A model generated the notes under the pieces. It ran no database searches and was not told the DNA's origin. It saw only the letters and a program-made list of their open reading frames with translations. A program made the position numbers and the translations under genes. DNA of 64,000 nt from Streptococcus respiraculi (GTDB taxonomy: Bacteria; Bacillota; Bacilli; Lactobacillales; Streptococcaceae). This document shows, piece after piece, positions 48,654 through 56,346 of this stretch; position 1 is the first letter of the stretch; every line of letters starts with the position of its first letter. Location of the stretch: positions 1,948,001-2,012,000 of the forward strand of contig NZ_CP022680.1 in assembly GCF_003595525.1 (NCBI RefSeq), in the 5' to 3' direction.

Positions 48654-50390
48654 CTATTCTTCTGTCAATGATTGGCTGTTCAGCTGAGAATTGGCAATTT
48701 CACGGTAGATATCATTACTTTCCATGAGCTCCTCATGCGTACCGCGACCGATGATTTCCCCCTTATCAAGTACGATAATTTGATCAGCATCCATAATAGT
48801 TCCCACACGCTGTGCTACAATCAGCACAGTCGCATTTTCCGTTACTTCTTTCAAACGGCGACGCAAAATCGCATCTGTCTTATAGTCCAAGGCTGAAAAG
48901 GAATCGTCAAAAATATAAATGTCTGGTTCTTTGACCACCGCACGAGCAATCGACAAGCGTTGCTTTTGCCCACCAGATAGGTTACTGCCTCCTTCTGCCA
49001 AGTGAGTATCAAACTGCTCTTCCTTGCTTTCGATAAACTCACGTGCCTGCGCCACATCGGCAGCCTGATGCAATTCCTCATGACTGGCATCTTCTTTTCC
49101 GTAACGGAGATTTTCTGCAATCGTTCCTGTAAAGAGTAGTGCCTTCTGCGGAATAAAGCCAATTTTTTGACGGAGCGCCTTGAGATTATATGCACGCACA
49201 TCAACTCCGTCAACTAGAATTTTTCCAAGAGTGACATCATAAAAACGTGGAATCAACTGCACCAAAGAGGATTTTCCAGAACCTGTTGAGCCGATAAAGG
49301 CAATGGTCTCCCCTGGTTTTGCTTTAAAGGAAATATTGTGCAAGACTGGACTTTCTGTCTCTCCTGGATAGGCAAAGGTCACATTGTCAAACTCTAGATA
49401 ACCCTTAGTCTCTGTCTCCGTAATCCCATCTTCATTTGGGCTAATCGAAATTGGCATATCCATGACCTCTTTCAAACGCTCGCTTGACACAGCCGTCCGA
49501 GGATACATGGTAAAGAGATTTGATAACAGAAGAAATGACAAGAGCGCATGGAAACTGTACTCAATAAAGGCCACCAAGTCCCCAATCTGCAACTCCCCGC
49601 GACCAAGTGGCGCTAGGGCAAACCAGACGATAGATACAATCATAGCAATGATAATTTGGACAAACAAGGGCTCTGTCAAGCCTGTTAACTTGAACAAACG
49701 ATTGGAATTTTGCGCATACAGATCATTTTGCTCTGCAAAGCGTTCTTCTTGAAATCCCTCTCTAGCAAAGGCACGAATCACCCGTAATCCTGTCAGATTT
49801 TCCCGTGCATACTGGTTGATTTTATCCAAGGTTTTCTGTTGTTTTTCAGATAGGGGGCGGGTTTTTACGGCCACATACCAGACCACCATGGCTAAAAATG
49901 GCATGGCAAAAGCCACAATCCAAGCCATAGAGGGACTAGTCAAGAAAATCATCATCACACTTGAAATCATCATCAAAGGGGTGATGATACCTAATTTCAA
50001 AACCTGTTCTGCAAACTGCATCAAAACAAAGGCGTCACTCGTCATCCGTGTCACCAAGGATGAAACCCCGATTTGTTCATATTCATGATGAGAATATTCC
50101 TGCAACTTAGCATAGAGGTCATTTCGCATATCGCGGACCATGCTAGTGGTCAATTTACTAGCCCCATACGACAACACAATCCGCCCCATTGTTCCAAGAA
50201 CAATCACCACGAGCATCATCATCGCCCAGAAATACAGACGCTCTGTATCTCGGCTATTGACACCCTCATCAATCATTCGGGCTAAAACGGTTGGTAGACC
50301 AAGGTTAACAACCACGAAAAAAATGGCACCGATAAAGTCCAAGACCAACCATTTGGGATATTTTTTCAAATAAGACCAGATGTAGTTCAT
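48654..50390 (-). CDS. Heterodimeric ABC exporter, degenerate-site subunit (pair 2)
   Basis: A 578-residue half transporter with six membrane segments and NBD motifs GSTGSGKSS, NLSGGQKQRL and IYIFDDSFSALD (Asp in the Glu position). I start at 50390 (MNYIWSYLKKYP), where AAGGAGGAG precedes the ATG; the frame upstream of it lacks a start signal. It has its own promoter (TTGAGT-17-TATACT at about 50483-50455) and no adjacent regulator, in contrast to pair 1. Confidence 0.9.
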   Translation of the reverse strand: MNYIWSYLKKYPKWLVLDFIGAIFFVVVNLGLPTVLARMIDEGVNSRDTERLYFWAMMMLVVIVLGTMGRIVLSYGASKLTTSMVRDMRNDLYAKLQEYSHHEYEQIGVSSLVTRMTSDAFVLMQFAEQVLKLGIITPLMMISSVMMIFLTSPSMAWIVAFAMPFLAMVVWYVAVKTRPLSEKQQKTLDKINQYARENLTGLRVIRAFAREGFQEERFAEQNDLYAQNSNRLFKLTGLTEPLFVQIIIAMIVSIVWFALAPLGRGELQIGDLVAFIEYSFHALLSFLLLSNLFTMYPRTAVSSERLKEVMDMPISISPNEDGITETETKGYLEFDNVTFAYPGETESPVLHNISFKAKPGETIAFIGSTGSGKSSLVQLIPRFYDVTLGKILVDGVDVRAYNLKALRQKIGFIPQKALLFTGTIAENLRYGKEDASHEELHQAADVAQAREFIESKEEQFDTHLAEGGSNLSGGQKQRLSIARAVVKEPDIYIFDDSFSALDYKTDAILRRRLKEVTENATVLIVAQRVGTIMDADQIIVLDKGEIIGRGTHEELMESNDIYREIANSQLNSQSLTEE

Positions 50391-50454
50391 TTCTCCTCCT
50401 TCACATAACAAGAAAAAAGCACTAGACAGCACTTTTTTCGATTTATTTATACCC

Positions 50455-50483
50455 AGTATAACAGAGTTTTCAGAGAAACTCAA
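50455..50483 (-). promoter_or_regulatory. Promoter of ABC pair 2
   Basis: Minus strand TTGAGT (50483-50478), 17-base spacer, TATACT (50460-50455). Confidence 0.6.
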
Positions 50484-50514
50484 CCGTTCGACTTTCTGAA
50501 AACCTTCTCTTTTT

Positions 50515-51498
50515 TCACTGATTCAAGGAAATCCCTTTCAGATTGACAATACCTGCATTCGCATAATCTTTCCGTAGAAAGGCTTGAATGTTTTCCATAT
50601 TTTCTCTGACACCATGCAGAAAAGCTTCTTGGGAATAAAAGGCAATATGGGGTGTCAAAAGGACATTATCCATTGCCATAAACGGCAAGGCGGTCAAATC
50701 AGGATCCTCACTCGAGACCACATCTAAAATGGCATAGGAAAGCGTACCGTCTGACAGGGCTGTAACCAAGTCTTCTTCCTTTACAACGCCTCCACGAGAT
50801 GAATTGATAAAGACTGGAGCTTTTGTGGCCAAACTAAACAAGGATTGATTGAGCAACTCCTTCGTCTTATCATTTAATGGCAGATGACTCGAGATATAGT
50901 CACTCTCTGTAAAAACCGTCTCAAGAGAGACTGCCTCTACTCCTGTTTGAGCAAAGACTTTTTCAGCCACAAAAGGATCGTAGGCAATGACGCGACAGCC
51001 AAAAGCCCGCAGCCGCTCCGTAATCAGCCTTGGAATATTACCAAATCCGATTAGACCCACGGTCAGAGAAGACAAGCGGCGCATATCTGGAAAAAGCTCA
51101 TAGTCCCATTTTTTATCAACTTTAATCGATTGGTTAAAATCATGCAAACGACGGTTGTGCATCAAAATGGCTGCAACAACATAATTGGCCACTTCATCTG
51201 TACAGTAACTGGCAAGATGAGACACGGGCAGCTTCTTCTTGGTCGCGTAGCCTAGATCAATACTATTAAAACCAATAGAGCGATAAAGAACCAACTTCAG
51301 ATTGGGGAGATTTTCTAGAACACGCTGTGTCAGGGGTTCATAGACCGCAATCACCACATCCGCATCCTTGGCATTTGCGATTATCTCCTCTTCTGTCTGG
51401 CTTACCTTGACCTCGATTGTCACATCAAGTCCCAGTTCACCTATCACTTCCTGTTCATAATCCAGCATATGATCTTCAAATAGTCTAACAATTTTCAT
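50515..51498 (-). CDS. D-isomer-specific 2-hydroxyacid dehydrogenase
   Basis: NAD-dependent cytosolic dehydrogenase, 327 residues. The Rossmann motif is VGLIGFGNIP, slightly off the usual GxGxxG. The catalytic triad is recognisable as Arg in FINSSRGGVV, Glu in the SSEDPDL region and His in LLTPHIAFYSQEA. It resembles D-lactate/2-hydroxyisocaproate-type enzymes. It lies 15 bases downstream of the YjiH-type transporter, under the IclR operator at 52880-52894, so it may act on the transported substrate; which one is unknown. Confidence 0.88.
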   Translation of the reverse strand: MKIVRLFEDHMLDYEQEVIGELGLDVTIEVKVSQTEEEIIANAKDADVVIAVYEPLTQRVLENLPNLKLVLYRSIGFNSIDLGYATKKKLPVSHLASYCTDEVANYVVAAILMHNRRLHDFNQSIKVDKKWDYELFPDMRRLSSLTVGLIGFGNIPRLITERLRAFGCRVIAYDPFVAEKVFAQTGVEAVSLETVFTESDYISSHLPLNDKTKELLNQSLFSLATKAPVFINSSRGGVVKEEDLVTALSDGTLSYAILDVVSSEDPDLTALPFMAMDNVLLTPHIAFYSQEAFLHGVRENMENIQAFLRKDYANAGIVNLKGISLNQ

Positions 51499-51513
51499 AA
51501 AGAGCCCTTTCTC

Positions 51514-52857
51514 TTACACAAACCATTTCGCCATTAAAATAATGAAAATCAGTGAAATAAAGGTTCTTTCTAAAAAGATAACCACCACATCAATGAAGGA
51601 CATTTTTTTGTTGGTCGAGGTGAGCAAAGTCGCAGTTTCTGACAAATAGATAATCTGCATAATACTCATTGTAGCAATGATGACACGGCTGACATCTGAC
51701 TGGATGGATTGTCCTAGAATAACCGGTAGATAGTTGTCCGCAAAGCCAGACATAATCGCACTCGCTGTTTGCTTGGCTTCTTCTACTCCAAAGAGGGCTA
51801 AAATTCCTTCTACTGGAAGAGAAATCCATTTCAAGAGTGGAGTGTAGAGAGACACAACCAAGGCCAAGGTTCCCCAGCAGACGATAATTGGGGTTAACCA
51901 GAAGACGTAGAAGCCCATATTGTCTACTTTCGCAGTGAAATTGGATAGACTAGCCGAGTTGGCACGAAAGATAGCCTTATCCAAACCTCTAGCAAATACA
52001 TTCCCTTCTTTATGCAAATCAACTGTCATCTCGGTTGAACCATTCGCATAGGTATTCGGATAATTTGAAATAGGTGGAATACGCACACCGATAAAGGCTA
52101 CAAGGGCTCCAATAACTGTCAGACCCATGAAAATTAGACCAAAATGATCAATAACACCGAGAACTGAACTCACTAGCACAACCCATCCGACACTTCCAGT
52201 CGCAAATTGTGACCCGATGATAGCCATTTCTTTCACTGTAAAATAGCCTTTTTCAAACAATTCTTCTGTTGCCATGATAGCCGCATTACCAGGGCCAATC
52301 CAAGCGCTAATAATGTTTACTGCACAAATTTCAGATACTTTAAATAAGGGCTTCATTACAATTCCGACTAGCTCACCGATGAATTCCATTGCACCAAATT
52401 CCAAGATAAAGGTCTGAAATAGGAGCATCACAGGCACCAACACAGACAATTGCGTAGCCAACGACAGCATCGCCCCTCCCGTATCTGGTGAGGTGATAAA
52501 GTCTGGACCTACTTTAAAGTATACCATGAGAGCGATGACCGCACCGATGACACGATTCAAAGTGTAAAACGGAGTTGTTGAAAAGAACTTTTTCAACAAG
52601 CGTTGTTTACGGATGATTGTGTCTGGCTTAATCTGATCTACCACTGCTAAAGCTGCACTCAATACAATAAAGAAGATGACGATAACTGTCAACGGAGCAT
52701 TAAAGTTTGCTACAAATTGTTTTAAGTAGTAAAAGAGAATGGTATCAATTTTCCCTCCAAAGTTAAAAGGGAACAAGACAAAAAGTACACCGAAAAGCGT
52801 ACAGCTAATAAATTTGAATAGACCCATTAGTCTATTTTGGGAAATTGCTTGGTTCAT
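51514..52857 (-). CDS. YjiH-family membrane transporter (nucleoside-recognition/Gate domain)
   Basis: A 447-residue membrane protein with about ten hydrophobic segments and the conserved Gate-domain segments (SAWIGPGNAAIMATEELF, GSQFATGSVGWVVLVSS, FADNYLPVILGQSI, YLSETATLLTSTNKKM). The family is described only by homology to nucleoside-transporter-type gates; the substrate is not known. The start at 52857 has AAGGAG seven bases upstream. It leads the operon with the D-2-hydroxyacid dehydrogenase and diverges from the IclR gene. Confidence 0.85.
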   Translation of the reverse strand: MNQAISQNRLMGLFKFISCTLFGVLFVLFPFNFGGKIDTILFYYLKQFVANFNAPLTVIVIFFIVLSAALAVVDQIKPDTIIRKQRLLKKFFSTTPFYTLNRVIGAVIALMVYFKVGPDFITSPDTGGAMLSLATQLSVLVPVMLLFQTFILEFGAMEFIGELVGIVMKPLFKVSEICAVNIISAWIGPGNAAIMATEELFEKGYFTVKEMAIIGSQFATGSVGWVVLVSSVLGVIDHFGLIFMGLTVIGALVAFIGVRIPPISNYPNTYANGSTEMTVDLHKEGNVFARGLDKAIFRANSASLSNFTAKVDNMGFYVFWLTPIIVCWGTLALVVSLYTPLLKWISLPVEGILALFGVEEAKQTASAIMSGFADNYLPVILGQSIQSDVSRVIIATMSIMQIIYLSETATLLTSTNKKMSFIDVVVIFLERTFISLIFIILMAKWFV

Positions 52858-52879
52858 GACAAAACTCCTTTTTCGTTTT

Positions 52880-52927
52880 TGGAACACCGTTCCATTTTAT
52901 TATAAAACTTTGTGAATTTTTTGTCAA
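52880..52927 (-). promoter_or_regulatory. YjiH operon promoter with IclR-type operator
   Basis: Minus strand TTGACA (52927-52922), 17-base spacer and TATAAT (52904-52899), both perfect. The palindrome TGGAACACCGTTCCA (52880-52894) covers the start region, an ideal position for repression by the divergent IclR protein. Confidence 0.8.
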
Positions 52928-52953
52928 TCTTTTTTTGAAAATGATTTCATTTT

Positions 52954-52984
52954 TTGATAACAGAAACCTTTTTCATGATATAAT
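52954..52984 (+). promoter_or_regulatory. iclR-type gene promoter
   Basis: Plus strand extended -10 TGATATAAT (TATAAT 52979-52984) with TTGATA (52954-52959), spacer 19. It is 21 bases before the start codon's ribosome site. Confidence 0.55.
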
Positions 52985-53004
52985 AGTAAAACAAAGGAGG
53001 CTTT

Positions 53005-53745
53005 ATGACTGACCATCGTATCAAAACCTTAGACAGTGCTGTTCTCATTCTAGATAGTTTGGCAGAGCAGGCTCCACTTGGTGTCTCTGAAATTGCGAGA
53101 CAGACCGGTCTTTCTAAAACGACTGTTTTTCGACTACTCAAGGCTCTTGAATATCATCATTTTGTCATTCAATTGGACCAAGAAGAATATGCGTTAGGCT
53201 ACGGTACCTTAAAATATCAACCTCCAATAATTCATAATCGTCAGTTGATTGACCTAGTCAAGCCGCACATGAGACGATTTACTGAAAAGACTGGGGAAAC
53301 CATCAATCTTGCAGTTCACTATGACCAAACTGTTTATATTATTCATACGGAAATCGGGGAACAGTACCTCTTACAATTTTCTCTGACTCCTTCTGCGAAG
53401 CTTTATTGTTCTTCTATCGGAAAAATATTCCTCAGTCAGATGAGTGACAACGAACTAAGAGACTATTACTCTCAAGAACTAACAGCAAGGACACATCATT
53501 CTATTACCAACTATGAAGACTTTCAAGCTGAAAAGACCAGTATCTTAACAACTGGCATTGCCTATGATCGGGAAGAATATGAGTACGGCCTAACCTGCCT
53601 TGCGACAGGCTTATTCCAAAATGGCAAAGTCATTGCCGCAATTGGTTGCTCTGGTCCAAGCAGTCGCCTAGCCTTCAAAGGCTTTGACTACCTCGAAGAA
53701 CAACTCACAGAAACCGCCACTGCCATCAATCAATTATTGTCGTAA
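53005..53745 (+). CDS. IclR-family transcriptional regulator
   Basis: A 246-residue regulator with an N-terminal winged helix (about 8-65, GVSEIARQTGLSKTTVFRLL) and a C-terminal effector-binding IclR domain (TGETINLAVHYDQTVYIIHTE, SSIGKIFLSQM, and CLATGLFQNGKVIAAIG near the end). AAAGGAGG precedes the ATG. It diverges from the transporter-dehydrogenase operon and probably binds the 15-base palindrome at 52880-52894. The effector is unknown and may be the hydroxy- or ketoacid. Confidence 0.92.
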   Translation: MTDHRIKTLDSAVLILDSLAEQAPLGVSEIARQTGLSKTTVFRLLKALEYHHFVIQLDQEEYALGYGTLKYQPPIIHNRQLIDLVKPHMRRFTEKTGETINLAVHYDQTVYIIHTEIGEQYLLQFSLTPSAKLYCSSIGKIFLSQMSDNELRDYYSQELTARTHHSITNYEDFQAEKTSILTTGIAYDREEYEYGLTCLATGLFQNGKVIAAIGCSGPSSRLAFKGFDYLEEQLTETATAINQLLS

Positions 53746-53750
53746 ACGAA

Positions 53751-53776
53751 AGAACCAGCGCCCGATTGGGTGCTGG
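53751..53776 (+). terminator. iclR-type gene terminator
   Basis: AACCAGCGCCCgattGGGTGCTGGTT, an 11-bp stem (one G-T pair) just downstream of the stop. Confidence 0.75.
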
Positions 53777-53796
53777 TTTCCTTGATTATAACAGCT

Positions 53797-53940
53797 TCAC
53801 TCTTCAATCCGAGTGATAAGTGCCACATCCTTGATTGGGTTGTCTAGCTGTTTACCCCCATTCTCTTTCAACACAGCCTTGACTCGCCAATCGTATGATC
53901 GTTTCTGATATAAAAATCCTCGTGCTCGTTTTTCATTCAT
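53797..53940 (-). CDS. Small ORF, 47 residues, possibly a gene remnant
   Basis: MNEKRARGFLYQKRSYDWRV and then KAVLKENGGKQLDNPIKDVA to LITRIEE. It is basic and protein-like, but there is no ribosome site before its ATG and a stop lies a short way upstream in frame. I cannot identify it. It marks the edge of the accessory island and may be the tail of a lost gene. Confidence 0.3.
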   Translation of the reverse strand: MNEKRARGFLYQKRSYDWRVKAVLKENGGKQLDNPIKDVALITRIEE

Positions 53941-53995
53941 AAACAACAGGATACCGATACAGTTACAACTCTGCCCTTAGCAAGCTATCATTTCA

Positions 53996-55153
53996 CTAAC
54001 CCTGTTTTTGAGGAAACAAGGGAATGACATTCTCAAACTTAGAGATACTCTCTCGGTAAGGATCAAAAAATTGGTCATCAAATCCAAATAGTTGGCTGAT
54101 GTACTTAGTCGAAACCTTAGAGTATCTTGTTAAATCAGCTAAAGTCAGTAAATGATGAGATAAGATAACATCTAGAATACTTCTAATTTTACTTGGATGC
54201 CTGAGAGGAATATCTAGATCCAAAGGTTCGACCACTTTATAGTCTTTTTTGGAAATTTGTCTATAGAAATATGCATTTTGCTGAGGTGTCAGCAATCCTA
54301 ATTTATAAGCTCTATATTCTAAAGCTTGAATCGATACATTATATTTTTGCTTCAATAAAACATACTGATCAGGATTACTGGTCCGTGTTCCAACCAAGGC
54401 CTGAAAATCATGCAGGAATGGTTTTTCTGGCAACAGGAAATAGGAAGCAAATTGATTGGCTTCTCTTTCTTTTTCATCTAATTTAGTTGTCGAAAGCTCC
54501 TCAAAATCAACTCTTTGATGCAATAGCAAATGCCCTAACTCATGTGCCAAATCAAAATTTCTACGCACGGACGATTTTCCTACTCCTAGTATAATAAAGG
54601 GGCGCCCCTTCTTTGACCAGGCACTGTAGGCATCTGCTTGCCCATTAATTAATCTTTCTGAAATATAGATCCCTGATTTTTCTAAGCGATAGAGAAGATT
54701 ACTGTTATCAGGAGTGATTTCTAATACATCACGAGCAATCATCGCAATCTCATGAATTGCCACACCATCTTGAAAAAGCTGATTGGTCTGATGGCACAAT
54801 TCATAAATCGTTTGATGAGGAATCTCTACAAACTGTTCGAGATAATCAATCATCTGATTTAATTTTTCAAGGTAAATACTCTGGATACGAATCGCCTTTT
54901 TTGTTTCCAAATCAGCATTTCGAAAAGCAATTTGACTCAAATCAAATTGAGGTAGCTGCTCTTCTTCGTTAAAATAATCAATTGATATATGGAAAAGATG
55001 CGATAAAGTCATCAGGTGCTTCATTTTCGGCGACGTTTGATTGTTTTCAAACTGCCAGATTGCCTGCTCGCTCACCTGCAATTTTTCTGCCAATTCAGAG
55101 CGACTCAGTCCATTTAATAAGCGCATCTCCTCCAAAATATGACCATTAAACAT
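53996..55153 (-). CDS. XRE-type HTH / ImmA-IrrE metallopeptidase protein
   Basis: A 385-residue protein. An N-terminal XRE helix-turn-helix (about 1-62, LSRSELAEKLQVSEQAIWQF) is followed by an ImmA/IrrE peptidase with HELGH at 204-208 and the downstream Glu (EREANQFASYFLLPE, about 231). A C-terminal extension (about 265-385) contains a second helical segment, LLTLADLTRYSKVSTKYISQ. Such proteins cleave repressors and control mobile elements or defence genes. AAAGG precedes the ATG. It follows the 77-codon ORF by 22 bases. Both proteins end in QKQG, which I cannot explain. Confidence 0.85.
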   Translation of the reverse strand: MFNGHILEEMRLLNGLSRSELAEKLQVSEQAIWQFENNQTSPKMKHLMTLSHLFHISIDYFNEEEQLPQFDLSQIAFRNADLETKKAIRIQSIYLEKLNQMIDYLEQFVEIPHQTIYELCHQTNQLFQDGVAIHEIAMIARDVLEITPDNSNLLYRLEKSGIYISERLINGQADAYSAWSKKGRPFIILGVGKSSVRRNFDLAHELGHLLLHQRVDFEELSTTKLDEKEREANQFASYFLLPEKPFLHDFQALVGTRTSNPDQYVLLKQKYNVSIQALEYRAYKLGLLTPQQNAYFYRQISKKDYKVVEPLDLDIPLRHPSKIRSILDVILSHHLLTLADLTRYSKVSTKYISQLFGFDDQFFDPYRESISKFENVIPLFPQKQG

Positions 55154-55175
55154 GGAACATCCCTTTCTAATGCAA

Positions 55176-55409
55176 CTATCCTTGTTTCTGAATAGCTACG
55201 CGTGGTACAATACCAAACTCCTCAATGTCCTTGATGTCAGACAAATCAGTCAAACCTTGATACTTGTCATCATTGAAATCAACTGGACTTGAAGCGATGT
55301 ATTCAGATAGATCTTGTAATAGTAACAACTTTCCTTGACGCGCATCAGGCATAACCACTTGAATGAGCTCTAGTTGAATATTACCTAGTTTTACCCCACT
55401 AAAATTCAC
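55176..55409 (-). CDS. Unassigned protein, 77 codons, possibly the remainder of a broken gene
   Basis: The frame opens with GTG at 55409 (no ribosome site) and ends at 55176, in the same direction and 22 bases before the XRE-ImmA gene. The sequence GVKLGNIQLELIQVVMPDAR and YIASSPVDFNDDKYQGL is protein-like. Upstream in the same frame another stretch (about 55515-55428, GNIFCEQKIHFEISLKVPFI) is interrupted only by two TAA codons, at 55427-55425 and 55412-55410. The gene may thus be a pseudogene, or these are two short reading frames. I do not recognise the family. Confidence 0.45.
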   Translation of the reverse strand: MNFSGVKLGNIQLELIQVVMPDARQGKLLLLQDLSEYIASSPVDFNDDKYQGLTDLSDIKDIEEFGIVPRVAIQKQG

Positions 55410-55521
55410 TTAAATCTCAAACTGTTATTCAATATTTATATCTACCAACTCAAACAAATGAATAAAAGGAACTTTAAGTGAAATTTCAAAATGGATTTTC
55501 TGTTCACAAAAAATATTTCCT

Positions 55522-56346
55522 TCAAATTAGATATTGATACACTTCATCCTTAAAATCAATCAATTTTTTTCTATATGCATCCAATTCATCTTCATAAATA
55601 ATTACCCCAGGATGAGATTCAGACCTAATAAAGAAACAATTCTTACCTGGTCTTGAATCAAATGCCTCTTTTACATGGGCTAAGGCATTTCTTAATTTTC
55701 GTTGTTCTTCCCATCTCTCTTTGGTTTCTTCTGGTATGTCATACATTTTACAAAAAGTATCAATTTTTTGCTCGTAATTTCCGTAAATACTTTTATTATC
55801 AAGCTTTTGTTCGATTTCAGCATGCTCACTCATATACATTCCTCGAAGCGCATTCAATTCATCCCACCTCGATAGACCAATATCTATACATTCTTTAAAT
55901 TTATTTTCGATATCATCTATAGTATAATTGTCGTCTGCAGCAATTGAAATAAAAGAAAAATTTGTGAATAAATTTATATTTTTTTCAAATTTCAATTTTT
56001 CAATGACCTTCTCTGAAATTGTGCTATATTCATTCCTAGAATACAACACAAAAAAACGTCTATAATTTTCTGACTTTCGAACATCAACCAAATAGTCCAG
56101 ACCTTTTTCAGCTTCGATTCCACCACCTAAATCAAAATCTGAAATAAAAAAATCATATCTCTGTTCTCCACCTCTAAATAATAACTTTTTCCTTGCTTCA
56201 GCGATATCACTCACCACATTAATATTAGGAGAATAGCCTTTTTCTATAATACGCTCCTTAACAGCTTTAACTCTACTTTCATGAGGACGTTTATTGGAGC
56301 CGGTTATTTTATCTTCTAACCAAATAATATTAACTTTGCTTCTCAC
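55522..56346 (-). CDS. Response-regulator-like protein with C-terminal HEPN-like domain
   Basis: A 274-residue protein. The N-terminal receiver-like domain (1-135) has the acidic pair E11-D12 (IIWLEDK), the phospho-acceptor candidate D70 (FFISDFDL) and the beta-4 Ser (FVLYSRNEY). The beta-5 Lys is not evident (INLFTNF). The C-terminal half is helical with R219-N-A-L-A-H224, the R-x4-H of HEPN RNases. The start is a GTG at 56346 with AGAGG six bases upstream; it overlaps the GHKL gene by 17 bases. I infer an effector regulated by the partner kinase. AT-rich, unlike the neighbours. Confidence 0.7.
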   Translation of the reverse strand: MRSKVNIIWLEDKITGSNKRPHESRVKAVKERIIEKGYSPNINVVSDIAEARKKLLFRGGEQRYDFFISDFDLGGGIEAEKGLDYLVDVRKSENYRRFFVLYSRNEYSTISEKVIEKLKFEKNINLFTNFSFISIAADDNYTIDDIENKFKECIDIGLSRWDELNALRGMYMSEHAEIEQKLDNKSIYGNYEQKIDTFCKMYDIPEETKERWEEQRKLRNALAHVKEAFDSRPGKNCFFIRSESHPGVIIYEDELDAYRKKLIDFKDEVYQYLI

